The position numbers and the translations under genes were made by a program. Source: CAYLKS01 sp964384205 [NCBI: uncultured bacterium] (GTDB lineage: Bacteria > JAGOEH01). Taken from it: a stretch of DNA of 64,000 nucleotides. The stretch lies in NCBI GenBank assembly GCA_964384205.1, contig CAYLKS010000005.1, positions 18,573 through 82,572 of the forward strand, in the 5' to 3' direction. Below are positions 55,508-64,000 of this stretch, in pieces. Numbering within the stretch: position 1 is the stretch's first letter; every line of letters starts with the position of its first letter. Below the pieces are notes generated by a model. That model was not told the DNA's origin, ran no database searches, and saw nothing but the letters and a program-made list of their open reading frames with translations.

Positions 55508-56302
55508 TTATTTTTTCTTTGTAAATAAGTGTTTTACTAACCTAATTATATCTTCCAATTTTTTAATATCAACAGTAGTATTAACACATGGACCATAGGG
55601 TCTGCTATTTAACAAACCATAAACCGGAATAGGATAAACCTCCTGGATTCCTAAAGACAGATCTCGCTCACATGCAACTGCTATAATAAAAGTTGGTTTA
55701 AAATCTACAACAATTTTCCGTGCAAGAGTCCCACCTGTTGCCACTGCTACATATATATCATATTTTTTAGCAAGCTTCACAATATCTCCAATAACACATT
55801 TACCACACTCTTTGCAATTAAATATATCATAAGTTATTTTAAAAGGACATTTAGTGTCTTGAAGACAATGAGGCAACAAAATAAGAAGCCTCGAACCATC
55901 TAATCTTTTTTCCTGGACAGTCCACAAAGCATTACTCAAAGCAATATATGATAATCTAACTCTATCTTTGGCTATTCCTATCAATTTAGCTAAAAATACA
56001 TTCAATGGAAATAAAACTACAAGTGTAAATTGTCTTTTTCCATGGGGATAAAGTAAATCCCATCCGGTTAGAATAGATATCACAATAATAAAAAAACCAC
56101 ATGTCAAACTCAATAAAAATAACAAAATAGCACCTATAACAAAATATGTTAAAAAAGAAGAAACATTATTAAGACCTGGCAATAAAATATAAATTAAAAT
56201 ACCGCCAATAACCCAATAAATAAAAAGGCTTGCTGTTGATAAAATCAAAAATAAATTTTTATTCTTATCTTTTAAAAATTCCTTTAATTTTTCTTCAAGC
56301 AT
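55508..56302 (-). CDS. DUF116 membrane protein
   Basis: A 264-residue protein with two N-terminal membrane segments (about 18-40 and 50-75) and the DUF116 domain (about 120-260). LLPHCLQDTKCPFKITYDIF, CKECGKCVIG, VATGGTLARK and VACERDLSLGI are the family motifs, with several conserved Cys that may bind a metal or cluster. The role of DUF116 is not known. It overlaps the SIS gene by eight bases and lies in the ispD-purQ unit. Confidence 0.9.
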   Translation of the reverse strand: MLEEKLKEFLKDKNKNLFLILSTASLFIYWVIGGILIYILLPGLNNVSSFLTYFVIGAILLFLLSLTCGFFIIVISILTGWDLLYPHGKRQFTLVVLFPLNVFLAKLIGIAKDRVRLSYIALSNALWTVQEKRLDGSRLLILLPHCLQDTKCPFKITYDIFNCKECGKCVIGDIVKLAKKYDIYVAVATGGTLARKIVVDFKPTFIIAVACERDLSLGIQEVYPIPVYGLLNSRPYGPCVNTTVDIKKLEDIIRLVKHLFTKKK

Positions 56303-56927
56303 AAAAACGCCTCTCTAATTCTCTGGCAATAAAATGATAAACCGGTAAATGGTATTCCTGAACATCAGCAGAATTCCCTTTCACGGGAACCTGTATATAC
56401 AATTTTGAAAGTTTCCGTAACTCAGTACCATCCTGATCTATCAATCCAATAGTAAAAACATCCATAATATTAGCAAGCTCTGCTGCAACAAGTAAATTTT
56501 TAGATCTCCCACTTGTGGAAATTGCAAAAAATATATCTCCTGGCTCTGCGATATTATATAGCTCCTGTGCATAATATAATTCGCTTATCTTTTTATCATT
56601 CAAAAAAGCACTCTGCAAAACAGGATTTATTCCTAACACATGAACTCTAAAACCTTTCTCTAAAAATTTCAAATAATCATATGCCCATGAGTCTTTAATT
56701 TTATTATCCAATTCATGATCAACATCTCTTCTCTTTTCAAATGATTTAAGAAGTTCTCCAGAAATATGTAAACTATCTGCCATACTACCGCCATTACCAG
56801 CCAATAACAATTTTTTATTATTTCTAAAGGCATCTTCCAATTTATCAATAACACTAAATATCTGCTTTTTTATCATACTTGCCCATGGATACCTTATAAC
56901 AAAATCTTGCCAAATCTTTTTATCCAT
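56295..56927 (-). CDS. SIS-domain protein, GmhA (phosphoheptose isomerase)-like
   Basis: A 210-residue sugar isomerase-domain protein. LLAGNGGSMADSLHISGELL matches the GmhA/DiaA substrate loop, and DIFFAISTSGRSKNLLVAAE is the phosphate-binding SIS core. GmhA converts sedoheptulose-7-phosphate to heptose-7-phosphate for LPS. The usual catalytic His and Glu positions are not certain by eye (EYHLPVYHFIARELE), and the protein has an insert around residues 65-90. A DiaA-like role is possible. It overlaps DedA and DUF116 genes by eight bases each. Confidence 0.85.
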   Translation of the reverse strand: MDKKIWQDFVIRYPWASMIKKQIFSVIDKLEDAFRNNKKLLLAGNGGSMADSLHISGELLKSFEKRRDVDHELDNKIKDSWAYDYLKFLEKGFRVHVLGINPVLQSAFLNDKKISELYYAQELYNIAEPGDIFFAISTSGRSKNLLVAAELANIMDVFTIGLIDQDGTELRKLSKLYIQVPVKGNSADVQEYHLPVYHFIARELERRFYA

Positions 56928-57534
56928 TTCTTTTCACCTTCCTTCTCAAAAAATACCCCAGAAAAAATAAAATTAAAATAATAATTATACTAATAAAAGT
57001 ATAGGCATTATATTTTGAAATAATCCTAATTAACCTATTAATATTAGATTTAAAAATGAATATTGAAGATATTATTAAAGAATTCCACAACAAACAGGAT
57101 ATAAAAGAATAAAGAGAAACTTTCAAGGGCGATAATCTATAAAGTCCTGCCGCTATAGATATAATTGACCTAAATCCTGAAAAAAATCTATTAAATGCAA
57201 TTAAAACATATCCATACTTTTTAAAATACTCTTCAAATTTTTGAAACAATGTATCATTTTTAAAATTTTTAGTTATTCTCCACTTAAAAAAATCTTCTCC
57301 ATATTTATATGCTAAAAAATAATATGTTAAAAAACCTAAAAAACTTCCAATTACAGAAGATAATATTGCACCAAAAATACTAAACTTTGATGAAATAACC
57401 CAGAAAGCACTTAAAACAACTAAAGTATCACCAGGAATAGGCGGAAAAATATTTTCAAAATATGCTGCCAAAAAAATCACAATATAAGAATAATCTTTAT
57501 ATTCTTTAGCAATATTAATAAAATAATCAATCAT
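56920..57534 (-). CDS. DedA family (VTT domain) membrane protein
   Basis: A 204-residue membrane protein of the DedA/SNARE-associated family. AAYFENIFPPIPGDTLVVLS holds the conserved acidic residue and re-entrant motif. FNRFFSGFRSIISIAAGLY matches the second re-entrant helix with its essential Arg. DedA proteins flip lipids such as undecaprenyl phosphate. It overlaps ispF and the SIS gene by eight bases each. Confidence 0.92.
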   Translation of the reverse strand: MIDYFINIAKEYKDYSYIVIFLAAYFENIFPPIPGDTLVVLSAFWVISSKFSIFGAILSSVIGSFLGFLTYYFLAYKYGEDFFKWRITKNFKNDTLFQKFEEYFKKYGYVLIAFNRFFSGFRSIISIAAGLYRLSPLKVSLYSFISCLLWNSLIISSIFIFKSNINRLIRIISKYNAYTFISIIIILILFFLGYFLRRKVKRNG

Positions 57535-58003
57535 ATCTTAATAATACCACAGACATAGAAGCAATGCCTTCCTGCCTGCCAATAAAACCCATTTTTTCAG
57601 TTGTTGTTGCCTTTATAGAAATTTGCTCCCGGGTAATATTCATTATAGAACTCAACCTGGTTTTCATTTCATCAATATAAGGTAAAATCTTCGGTTTCTG
57701 AGCAATTATAGTAGCATCAATATTTACTATTTCAAATCCTTTTCCCCTTATTAAAGAAACAACATTCTCAAGCAAAATCCCACTATCAATATTTTTATAT
57801 TTTTCATCCGTATCCGGAAAATAATATCCTATATCTTTCAAACCCGCTGCTCCCAGCAATGCATCCATTATACTATGGATCAACACATCTGCATCAGAAT
57901 GCCCCTCTAATCCAAATTCATATTCAATCTCAATATTACCTAAAATAAGCCTTCGGCCTGCCTTAAATCTATGAAAATCTATTCCCTGGCCTATCCTAAA
58001 CAA
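57527..58003 (-). CDS. ispF: 2-C-methyl-D-erythritol 2,4-cyclodiphosphate synthase
   Basis: A 158-residue MEP-pathway enzyme. The zinc ligands are in GQGIDFHRF (Asp, His) and GHSDADVLIHSIMDALLGA. TTTEKMGFIGRQEGI closes the CDP site. It starts with TTG at 58003, seven bases after AAGGAG, and overlaps the ispD stop by eight bases. The adjacent ispD makes the pathway link firm. Confidence 0.97.
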   Translation of the reverse strand: MFRIGQGIDFHRFKAGRRLILGNIEIEYEFGLEGHSDADVLIHSIMDALLGAAGLKDIGYYFPDTDEKYKNIDSGILLENVVSLIRGKGFEIVNIDATIIAQKPKILPYIDEMKTRLSSIMNITREQISIKATTTEKMGFIGRQEGIASMSVVLLRYD

Positions 58004-58679
58004 TATCTAACTCCTTTAAATATTTTAAATCACTCTGCGTTGTTATTTTAATATTTTTTTCATCCCCCTCAACTATATAAACCTTTTTATTACAATATTC
58101 TAACGCCATTGCATCATCTGTAATATCAATATTTGCCTCATTAACCTTCTGCAAACAATCATATAAAATCCCAATTTGAAAAGCCTGAGGAGTCTGCACA
58201 GCAAATAATAAATTTCTATCAGGAGTATTACGTACCACTCCATTATCAATAATTTTAATTGTGTCTTTTACAGGAATAGCTGGAATTACAGCCTTCAACT
58301 CCTGAACTCTTTCCATTATATCCAAAATTAATTCTTGAGAAATAAAAGGCCTTACTATATCATGAATCAATACAAAACCATCTCTATCCTCAGAAATAGT
58401 CGATAAAGCATTAAATACTGAATCCTGTCTTCTCCTACCGCCAATTACCAAATCAACTCTATCATCAAAATTAAAATCTTTTATAATATCTTTAAAATAT
58501 CCAAATCCTTCTTCAAATACTGGAATAACTATTCTTTCAACGCCAGAAATATTATAAAATCTCCTTAATGTATAATAAAATATAGGCTTGCCATTATACT
58601 CAAGTAACTGCTTAGGAACAGATGTATTCATTCTTTTACCAATACCACCTGCTGGCAAAATTACATAAAAATCAGCCAT
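57996..58679 (-). CDS. ispD: 2-C-methyl-D-erythritol 4-phosphate cytidylyltransferase
   Basis: A 227-residue IspD. VILPAGGIGKRMN is the CTP-binding loop, PKQLLEYNGKPIFYYTL follows, VLIHDIVRPFIS holds the catalytic region, and PVKDTIK is conserved. It is the first gene of the ispD-ispF-DedA-SIS-DUF116-purL-purQ unit, behind a clear promoter. Confidence 0.97.
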   Translation of the reverse strand: MADFYVILPAGGIGKRMNTSVPKQLLEYNGKPIFYYTLRRFYNISGVERIVIPVFEEGFGYFKDIIKDFNFDDRVDLVIGGRRRQDSVFNALSTISEDRDGFVLIHDIVRPFISQELILDIMERVQELKAVIPAIPVKDTIKIIDNGVVRNTPDRNLLFAVQTPQAFQIGILYDCLQKVNEANIDITDDAMALEYCNKKVYIVEGDEKNIKITTQSDLKYLKELDIV

Positions 58680-58700
58680 TACAATACCTTCTTTTCCTAT

Positions 58701-58729
58701 ATTATAAAAAAAAGAAAAAAATTAATCAA
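58701..58729 (-). promoter_or_regulatory. Sigma-70-type promoter of the ispD-purQ unit
   Basis: Minus strand: TTGATT (58729-58724), 17 bases, TATAAT (58706-58701). ATG 58679 lies about 22 bases after the -10 box. Confidence 0.72.
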
Positions 58730-59216
58730 TAGAAAAAGGATATATAATTAAAAAAGTCAAACTTTTAAGATTTTATTAATAACTAATATATATTTTTATG
58801 TATTTAATTAATATATTAGCAAGCACTGTATTTCATTATTTCATTTATCCTATAGCTTTTGAGTATATCAGGGGAAACTTATGCTATAACTCCTCTTTTT
58901 CTCATACAAAAATTTTTATATTTTGCATATTATTTCTTATTTTCACATCAAGTATTAGATTCGATATTATCTCAAGCAATTTCCATATACAGCCCTTGCA
59001 AAATGCTTGTTGACGGTAACAATATTATTCTTCTTGGTTGGATTGATGTTAATAATTGCACAGACAACTATTCTGCCCCAAGCTATAGACAATTTTATCT
59101 ACAAAATATTATAATATTCTATGAAACATATAATATTTACCTTATAATTCCATAACTTTAACTTATATTTATCGATTTTTGCTGAAATTTTATTATTAAA
59201 TCAAAATATTATTCAA
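58730..59216 (+). other. Gap without a believable intact gene, possible gene remnant
   Basis: Three overlapping open stretches in different frames occupy about 58798-59155, none with a ribosome site. One carries a hydrophobic run (LLTVTILFFLVGLMLIIAQT in frame, no start codon). The sequence is less AT-skewed than nearby gaps, so this may be a decayed gene, but no family is recognisable. Confidence 0.35.
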
Positions 59217-59218
59217 AT

Positions 59219-59253
59219 AAAAAAAAGATACCCTGAAAAAATCAGGGCATCTT
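59219..59253 (-). terminator. Intrinsic terminator of the GHL10 gene
   Basis: Minus strand: AAGATGCCCTGA and TCAGGGTATCTT form a 12-bp stem (one G-U) around a T-rich loop. A T-run follows. It begins 33 bases after the stop. Confidence 0.9.
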
Positions 59254-59285
59254 ATTCTCCCTCTCTCCCATCAAAGCAAGAATTT

Positions 59286-62200
59286 CTATTTAATTAAAAT
59301 CATTTTCTTAGCTATTATATCAAATCCAGTATCAAGCTGATATAGATAAACACCAGAAGATAAGCCAGATGCATTAAATTGAACTTTATATACTCCAGGA
59401 CTATCTTTATATTCATTTAATAAAGTCTTTACTCTTCTACCACTCATATTATAAATAGTAATCTTTACCTTTGATGGTTTTAATAATTGAAAAGAAATAG
59501 TAGTTGTATTATTAAAAGGATTAGGATAATTTTTCAAAAATCCAATTCTTTTAGAAAGAGCCTTATTATTATTCTCATCAATCTTTGTCCCAATACCCTT
59601 TTTGACCAACATCAAATTATCTATATAAATAGCACCGGAATCAGGGCTGTTATCACCTTTTTGAAATTGAAAACTATCCATACTATATTTAGAACCATTC
59701 AATTTTTGATCACCTAAGTTAGACCAGGCCCCAACCATATCAGGATCAGATAAATCCCAACTTATAACTCTCCAGCCAATCCAATCAATAACATACCATA
59801 GAGAAACTTCATAAGGTTTTGATCTCGATGCATTTTCATCAAGTGCGAATCTAAACATATTACTACTGCTATCACCAAATAAATAGCACTGTAAAGTATA
59901 AGTTGTATCAAATTTTGTATCTCTTGGTGCTTTATGAGGTTCTGCATATTCTCTAATAAAATTAGTACTACTTGAATTATCCCATACATAACTTAATTTT
60001 GCAGAGCGTTTTTGAAAAGGTCTTTCCCAGGTACCAGGTAAATAAAAATCTTTTGATGATTCAAAAGCAGTACCTGCTAATACACCAACAGTAGAACCAC
60101 TACCTGTTGGTTTCCACCAATCAGACGTATTATCAAACTGATCAATATAAATAACTTCAACATTAGATGAATCACCAGTCATAAAAGTGATACTACTTGA
60201 TTTTTCATAGCTATTATCATTTATATCCCTTAACATGCTATCTATTTTAAGAACATATTCCGATTTTGCTAAAAATCCACCAAATGGTCGTATTGAAACT
60301 ACATGTTTTTCATTAAAAACATTTGCAACTATATCAACATTACTTTCAATATTATCTTTTAGTAAGGTTATACCTGATTTAACTGTAGATTCATCAAGAA
60401 GCTCATTAAAATATAAAGTAACAACATCATCAACAGTAAGATAACCATCTTCAGGATAATATGAATAAATATATGGAGGTTCTATATCTTTATCAAAAAT
60501 ATAAAAATGAATTTCAAAATCATCACCAGATTCTCCATCTTTATTTCCATCTAATTTATTACCAGCCAAATCCATAGCATTATCTGATATTTTCAATATA
60601 TAATCAGCACCTTTTTGAAAATCATCATGTTTTATAAGCAGTTTAGAATTACTATCACTCCATGTATAAGATAGATTATTTACTTCAGGCGAAAAAGAAA
60701 TTGCATTCTCAACAGATGCTGTATCCATTTGTTTTGAAAACTCTATAAAAATATCATCATCAAAATGTAAAGTATCACCTTCAGAAAAATTAATAGACTT
60801 TACATAAGGAGGATTAGAACTAATATCACAAATAGAGTCTAAATCAGAAAATTCTGACTCATTCCATGCTCTATCAAATAATGTTGCTCTTACATAATAT
60901 TTTGTGGATGTTTCATTGCCAGTAAATTTTAATGTATCAACGACATCAAAATCAGAAAAATAAATATTATATATTGAACTTGTATCCTTTGAAAAATCAG
61001 AATTTTTGGAAAGATACAAAGCAAATCTATAACCCACAGTATCTTTTTTAGGTGCGGAAATATTAACAACAAAAGTAAGAGAATCAACTTTGGTAACATT
61101 TAAAAGAGGTTTATCAGGTGCTACAGAATCAACTGGAGAATATGCTCTTATTTTAGTCCTTTTCATAAAAAATGTATTAGCAACTTCATCCCAATAATTA
61201 TGCGCTTTCCAGCTTGAATAGGAAAAAAATTGAAATCCATCAACCCAATCGATAGTTCGACATTTATTAACAATAGAAGAATGATTATCCCATTTATTTT
61301 TTTCATCTAATATATATGAACCAGGGCCTACAGAATAAAGCCTTCCAGCTTCAATTCCTTCATGTATCCAATATTCCCAATTGTCCTGCCCTGATCCTGT
61401 TAACATATCATAAAATTCAGAACCAGTAGTCCAATGATAGTGCATAGGCATTAATTGATCTACATATCCTTTATTAAACCACAAAGCAGCATCTTGATAA
61501 ACATCATAATAGCCATTCCAGCCTCCCCAATTATATCTGCCAAGCACAGCCGCTGATAATTTAACCCATGGCTTTACACTTTTAATAGAATCCTGTAATG
61601 TTTTTACAAATTCAGTAACAGACCATCTCCACCATTCTTCCCATGATGAAAACCCCTCTGGTACACCAGCAGAATAAGGATGCTCTATATCCCATAAAAA
61701 TCTATCAGTAGGGACTGCTCTTATTTTCTTTAATCTTTCTTCCGTAAACCCCATTCCATCTAATACCCTCAATTCCTCTTCAGGTGAAATCTTATTCAAC
61801 ATATCTCCTGTAGTATATTCACTCCATCTAATATAATCAAGGTGAAGTCCATCAATATCATAATTTCTTACAATTTCCATTGCAACATTCACTAAATACT
61901 CTCTTACAGCAGATAATCCAGGAGAAATTGAAATATACTTAGTCATTGGGTTTCCATTAGCATCACGGCAAATCCATTCCGGATGCTCTGCAGCAGGTGT
62001 ACCTGAAGCTGTGCTGGATGTATGAAAAGTATTAAACCAAACATGTACTTCCATTCCTCTTTTATGAGCCTGTTCAATTGCATACTCCAATGGATCATAG
62101 CCTGGATAAGTACTTCCTGCATAATATCCCCATGGCTCATAACTCGAATTATAATATGCTGTTCCACTTTGCCTGCCATGCCAGAGAACGGCATTCATAT

Positions 62201-62387
62201 TTGCTTTCTTTAAATTTTCAATTATTCCTTCATCCAGGGATTTATTAGCAGAAACAGAATTATTTTTATTTATCAAATCCCAGGTAACTACCCAAATAGC
62301 TCTAAACTCATTATTATTATTTTGAGCAAAAACAACAACATTAAATAAAACAAAAAAAATAACCAATAGAATTGACAATTTTTTCAT
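59286..62387 (-). CDS. Secreted GHL10 (DUF187) glycosidase-like protein with Ig-like and type IX sorting domains
   Basis: The 1033-residue protein has a signal peptide (to about residue 22). A GHL10 barrel follows (about 28-360: FRAIWVVTWDLINK, MEVHVWFNTFH, DIDGLHLDYIRWSEY). Then come a fibronectin-like module (about 410-515), two bacterial Ig-like Big_5-type modules (about 520-620 and 630-735) and a beta-rich, possibly carbohydrate-binding module (about 745-945). The last part is a type IX sorting domain (NYPNPFNNTTTISFQL and VYLYQLDTG). GHL10 members hydrolyse or bind glycans, often peptidoglycan-like or outer polysaccharides. ATG 62387 is chosen because AAGGAGGGAG lies before it, not an earlier in-frame start at 62420. 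Confidence 0.9.
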   Translation of the reverse strand: MKKLSILLVIFFVLFNVVVFAQNNNNEFRAIWVVTWDLINKNNSVSANKSLDEGIIENLKKANMNAVLWHGRQSGTAYYNSSYEPWGYYAGSTYPGYDPLEYAIEQAHKRGMEVHVWFNTFHTSSTASGTPAAEHPEWICRDANGNPMTKYISISPGLSAVREYLVNVAMEIVRNYDIDGLHLDYIRWSEYTTGDMLNKISPEEELRVLDGMGFTEERLKKIRAVPTDRFLWDIEHPYSAGVPEGFSSWEEWWRWSVTEFVKTLQDSIKSVKPWVKLSAAVLGRYNWGGWNGYYDVYQDAALWFNKGYVDQLMPMHYHWTTGSEFYDMLTGSGQDNWEYWIHEGIEAGRLYSVGPGSYILDEKNKWDNHSSIVNKCRTIDWVDGFQFFSYSSWKAHNYWDEVANTFFMKRTKIRAYSPVDSVAPDKPLLNVTKVDSLTFVVNISAPKKDTVGYRFALYLSKNSDFSKDTSSIYNIYFSDFDVVDTLKFTGNETSTKYYVRATLFDRAWNESEFSDLDSICDISSNPPYVKSINFSEGDTLHFDDDIFIEFSKQMDTASVENAISFSPEVNNLSYTWSDSNSKLLIKHDDFQKGADYILKISDNAMDLAGNKLDGNKDGESGDDFEIHFYIFDKDIEPPYIYSYYPEDGYLTVDDVVTLYFNELLDESTVKSGITLLKDNIESNVDIVANVFNEKHVVSIRPFGGFLAKSEYVLKIDSMLRDINDNSYEKSSSITFMTGDSSNVEVIYIDQFDNTSDWWKPTGSGSTVGVLAGTAFESSKDFYLPGTWERPFQKRSAKLSYVWDNSSSTNFIREYAEPHKAPRDTKFDTTYTLQCYLFGDSSSNMFRFALDENASRSKPYEVSLWYVIDWIGWRVISWDLSDPDMVGAWSNLGDQKLNGSKYSMDSFQFQKGDNSPDSGAIYIDNLMLVKKGIGTKIDENNNKALSKRIGFLKNYPNPFNNTTTISFQLLKPSKVKITIYNMSGRRVKTLLNEYKDSPGVYKVQFNASGLSSGVYLYQLDTGFDIIAKKMILIK

Positions 62388-62560
62388 AAAATTACTCCCT
62401 CCTTTTTTTAAAATAAACAAAATTTAATAAAAAAATCAAGCTTTTTATTAAAATTTTTTCAAATTAAATATTAATACAAGAATTTTAGATTTCTCAAAAA
62501 TAAATTTATACTAAAAACCTCTTGATTTATATTAAAAATTTATTATTATAGATAAAAATC

Positions 62561-62634
62561 GCCCCTTTAGCTCAGCAGGATAGAGCAACAGATTCCTAAT
62601 CTGTAGGTCAGAGGTTCGAATCCTCTAAGGGGCA
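62561..62634 (+). tRNA. tRNA-Arg(CCT)
   Basis: GCCCCTT pairs with AAGGGGC. The anticodon stem ACAGA/TCTGT encloses TTCCTAA, giving CCT. The T arm AGAGG-TTCGAAT-CCTCT is normal. The discriminator is A at 62634, and CCA is not encoded. Confidence 0.95.
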
Positions 62635-62663
62635 TAACATATATTAACAGGGTATAAAACAAT

Positions 62664-63398
62664 ATGATAAATAAATTTTTTGAAAAAATTATCGATAAAA
62701 AATTAAATTTTGGTAGAGATATTATTGTCAAATGGTGTGAAGAATATATTAATAACTCAAATCAAAATTCCTTTAAAATAATTGATATCGGATGTAGTAG
62801 AGGTGAAGATTTAATAAATATACAAACTAAAATCCAAAAGCCGCTTGATATGTATGGAGTTGAATATTATAAACCAAATGCTAAAATAGCAGAACAACAT
62901 AACATAAAAGTATTCAATATAGATATTGAAAAAGAAAAAATACCAATAGAAAATAATTTCTTTGATATAGTAATTGCTAATCAAATCATAGAACACACAA
63001 AAGATATATTCTGGATATTTTCTGAAATTTCAAGAGTAATAAAAAAACAGGGATTAATAATTATTGGAGTTCCTAATTTAGCATCATTACATAATAGAAT
63101 ATTATTACTTTTCGGAAAACAACCTACGAGTATTAAAGTATTAGGACCTCATGTTAGAGGTTTTACAGCACATTCTTTTAAAGAATTTATAGAATGTGGT
63201 GGATATTTTAAAGTATTAAAAGTAAAAGGTTCTAATTTTTATCCATTACCTTCAAGTATTGCTAAAATTCTAAGTAATATCTTTCCAACTCTATCTGTAG
63301 GGTTATTCTTTAAAATTATCAGATTAGAAAAAGATGGGACTTTTATCAATGTATTGGATAATATGTTTTTTGAAACTTCATATTTTAAAGGAAATTAA
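62664..63398 (+). CDS. Class I SAM-dependent methyltransferase
   Basis: A 244-residue protein. IIDIGCSRGEDLINI is the SAM-binding motif I, FDIVIANQIIEHTKDIFWIF is motif II with the following helix, and KKQGLIIIGVPN is the next strand. The core is UbiE/Methyltransf_11-like, with no substrate-specific feature. It lies after tRNA-Arg with a weak ribosome site (AGGGT), and before the macrodomain gene by 15 bases. Substrate unknown. Confidence 0.85.
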   Translation: MINKFFEKIIDKKLNFGRDIIVKWCEEYINNSNQNSFKIIDIGCSRGEDLINIQTKIQKPLDMYGVEYYKPNAKIAEQHNIKVFNIDIEKEKIPIENNFFDIVIANQIIEHTKDIFWIFSEISRVIKKQGLIIIGVPNLASLHNRILLLFGKQPTSIKVLGPHVRGFTAHSFKEFIECGGYFKVLKVKGSNFYPLPSSIAKILSNIFPTLSVGLFFKIIRLEKDGTFINVLDNMFFETSYFKGN

Positions 63399-63413
63399 CT
63401 AAAGGTGGGACTA

Positions 63414-63935
63414 ATGATTGAAAAAATAGAATTACATCTCGGTGATATTACCAAATTAAAAGTAGATGCTATTGTAAATGCTGCCAATAATACATTATTA
63501 GGTGGAGGTGGAGTAGACGGAGCTATTCATAGAGCTGCAGGACCTCAATTATTAGAAGAATGTAAAAAATTAAATGGATGCGCTACAGGTGAAGCAAAAA
63601 TAACTAAAGGTTATAATTTACCTGCCGAATACGTAATCCATACAGTAGGACCTATCTATAAAGACGGGAAACATAATGAGCCCCAATTATTGAAAAATTG
63701 CTATATCAATAGTCTAAAATTAGCCGAAAAATACAAAATAAAAACCATAGCTTTTCCTTCCATAAGCACTGGTGTTTACGGTTATCCCAAAGAATTAGCA
63801 GCCCCTATTGCTATCAATGCTGTTTTAGAAATACTTCCAGAATGCCCCTCAATAAAAAAAGTCATTTTTGTCCTTTTTTCACAAAGAGATTTTGATATAT
63901 ACCATAGTATATTAACAAAGCTCAAAACTAAATAA
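63414..63935 (+). CDS. Macrodomain protein, O-acetyl-ADP-ribose deacetylase-like
   Basis: A 173-residue single macrodomain. Its ADP-ribose loop reads [18 protein letters not shown], and [10 protein letters not shown] forms the second binding loop. This is the MacroD/YmdB-type hydrolase subgroup, which removes ADP-ribose or deacetylates O-acetyl-ADP-ribose. ATG 63414 is preferred because AAAGGTG lies before it; a GTG at 63405 falls within that site. Confidence 0.92.
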   Translation: MIEKIELHLGDITKLKVDAIVNAANNTLLGGGGVDGAIHRAAGPQLLEECKKLNGCATGEAKITKGYNLPAEYVIHTVGPIYKDGKHNEPQLLKNCYINSLKLAEKYKIKTIAFPSISTGVYGYPKELAAPIAINAVLEILPECPSIKKVIFVLFSQRDFDIYHSILTKLKTK

Positions 63936-63939
63936 TCTT

Positions 63940-64000
63940 ATGATGCTATCTAAAAAAAATCTTATAACTTTTTTAAAAACTTTACTCATATATACAAAAA
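63940..64000 (+). CDS. Possible start of another gene, cut by the window edge
   Basis: An ATG-ATG pair opens a frame that continues to the window end (MMLSKKNLITFLKTLLIYTK). It begins four bases after the macrodomain stop but has no ribosome site. The hydrophobic stretch could be a membrane start. Only 20 codons are visible, so this is tentative. Confidence 0.3.
   Translation, partial: MMLSKKNLITFLKTLLIYTK

Overview
The window is a strongly AT-rich bacterial chromosome segment of ordinary housekeeping genes. Two secreted enzymes (positions 12066-13394 and 59286-62387) end in a C-terminal domain of the type IX secretion type (Por sorting), which is typical of the Bacteroidota/FCB side of the tree, including several uncultured candidate phyla. 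This fits with RNase Y, bactofilin, a slipin/NfeD pair, an LptF/LptG permease and UPF0173 and DUF116 proteins. I read it as an FCB-group or related uncultured bacterium and would not name a genus. The genetic code is standard. None of the four tRNA genes encodes its CCA end. No prophage, insertion sequence, CRISPR array or defence island is visible.

Layout. 1-5618 (minus strand): an exported protein cut by the window edge, a TrhP-like U32 protein, slipin, NfeD and an HD-GYP response regulator. 5783-7102: a POT-family transporter that converges on a small zinc-ribbon protein, purN and a bactofilin. 8498-13394: gapA-pgk-tpiA-secG, tRNA-Leu(GAG) and a GH18 enzyme. 13607-26618 (minus): one long informational run read as thrS-infC-rpmI-rplT-pheS-pheT-zapB-like-zapA-6S RNA-rny-ymdB-folD-xseA-lptF/G. 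26711-32576: a sulfatase, an MFS carrier that ends inside an antisense tRNA-Glu, fmt-def-yajC and a secreted PEBP protein. 32732-37974 (plus): a papain-like peptidase, a Nudix hydrolase, a UPF0173 hydrolase and uvrB. 38053-42928: a REC-GGDEF protein and a 1324-residue hybrid kinase. 43267-44776: a transglutaminase-like protein and tRNA-His. 44982-49234 (minus): carA-carB. 49793-51673 (minus): an exported PepF. 51761-58679 (minus): ispD-ispF-DedA-SIS-DUF116-purL-purQ. 59286-62387 (minus): a multidomain GHL10 glycosidase-like protein. 62561-64000 (plus): tRNA-Arg, a methyltransferase, a macrodomain protein and the first codons of another gene.

Themes. Purine synthesis (purN, purL, purQ, folD), carbamoyl-phosphate synthesis (carAB), isoprenoid precursors (ispDF), lower glycolysis and translation initiation (infC, fmt, def) are represented. 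Cyclic-di-GMP can be both made (GGDEF protein) and broken down (HD-GYP protein). Promoters are unusually easy to read: many genes have TTGACA- or TTGATT-like -35 boxes 16-18 bp from TATAAT- or TATATT-like -10 boxes, and most starts have a clear AGGAGG-type ribosome site. I corrected several starts on that basis: infC (AUU), carA, purQ, rpmI, the POT transporter, nfeD, trhP, the Nudix gene, the GHL10 gene and the macrodomain gene.

The most interesting points are the infC AUU start, a 6S RNA between zapA and rny, a FolD that seems to lack the cyclohydrolase lysine and the PCTPxG signature, an MFS protein whose stop codon lies in a tRNA gene, perfect palindromes before two transcription units, and a small uncharacterised zinc-ribbon protein. 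I did not find a clearly new multi-gene system.
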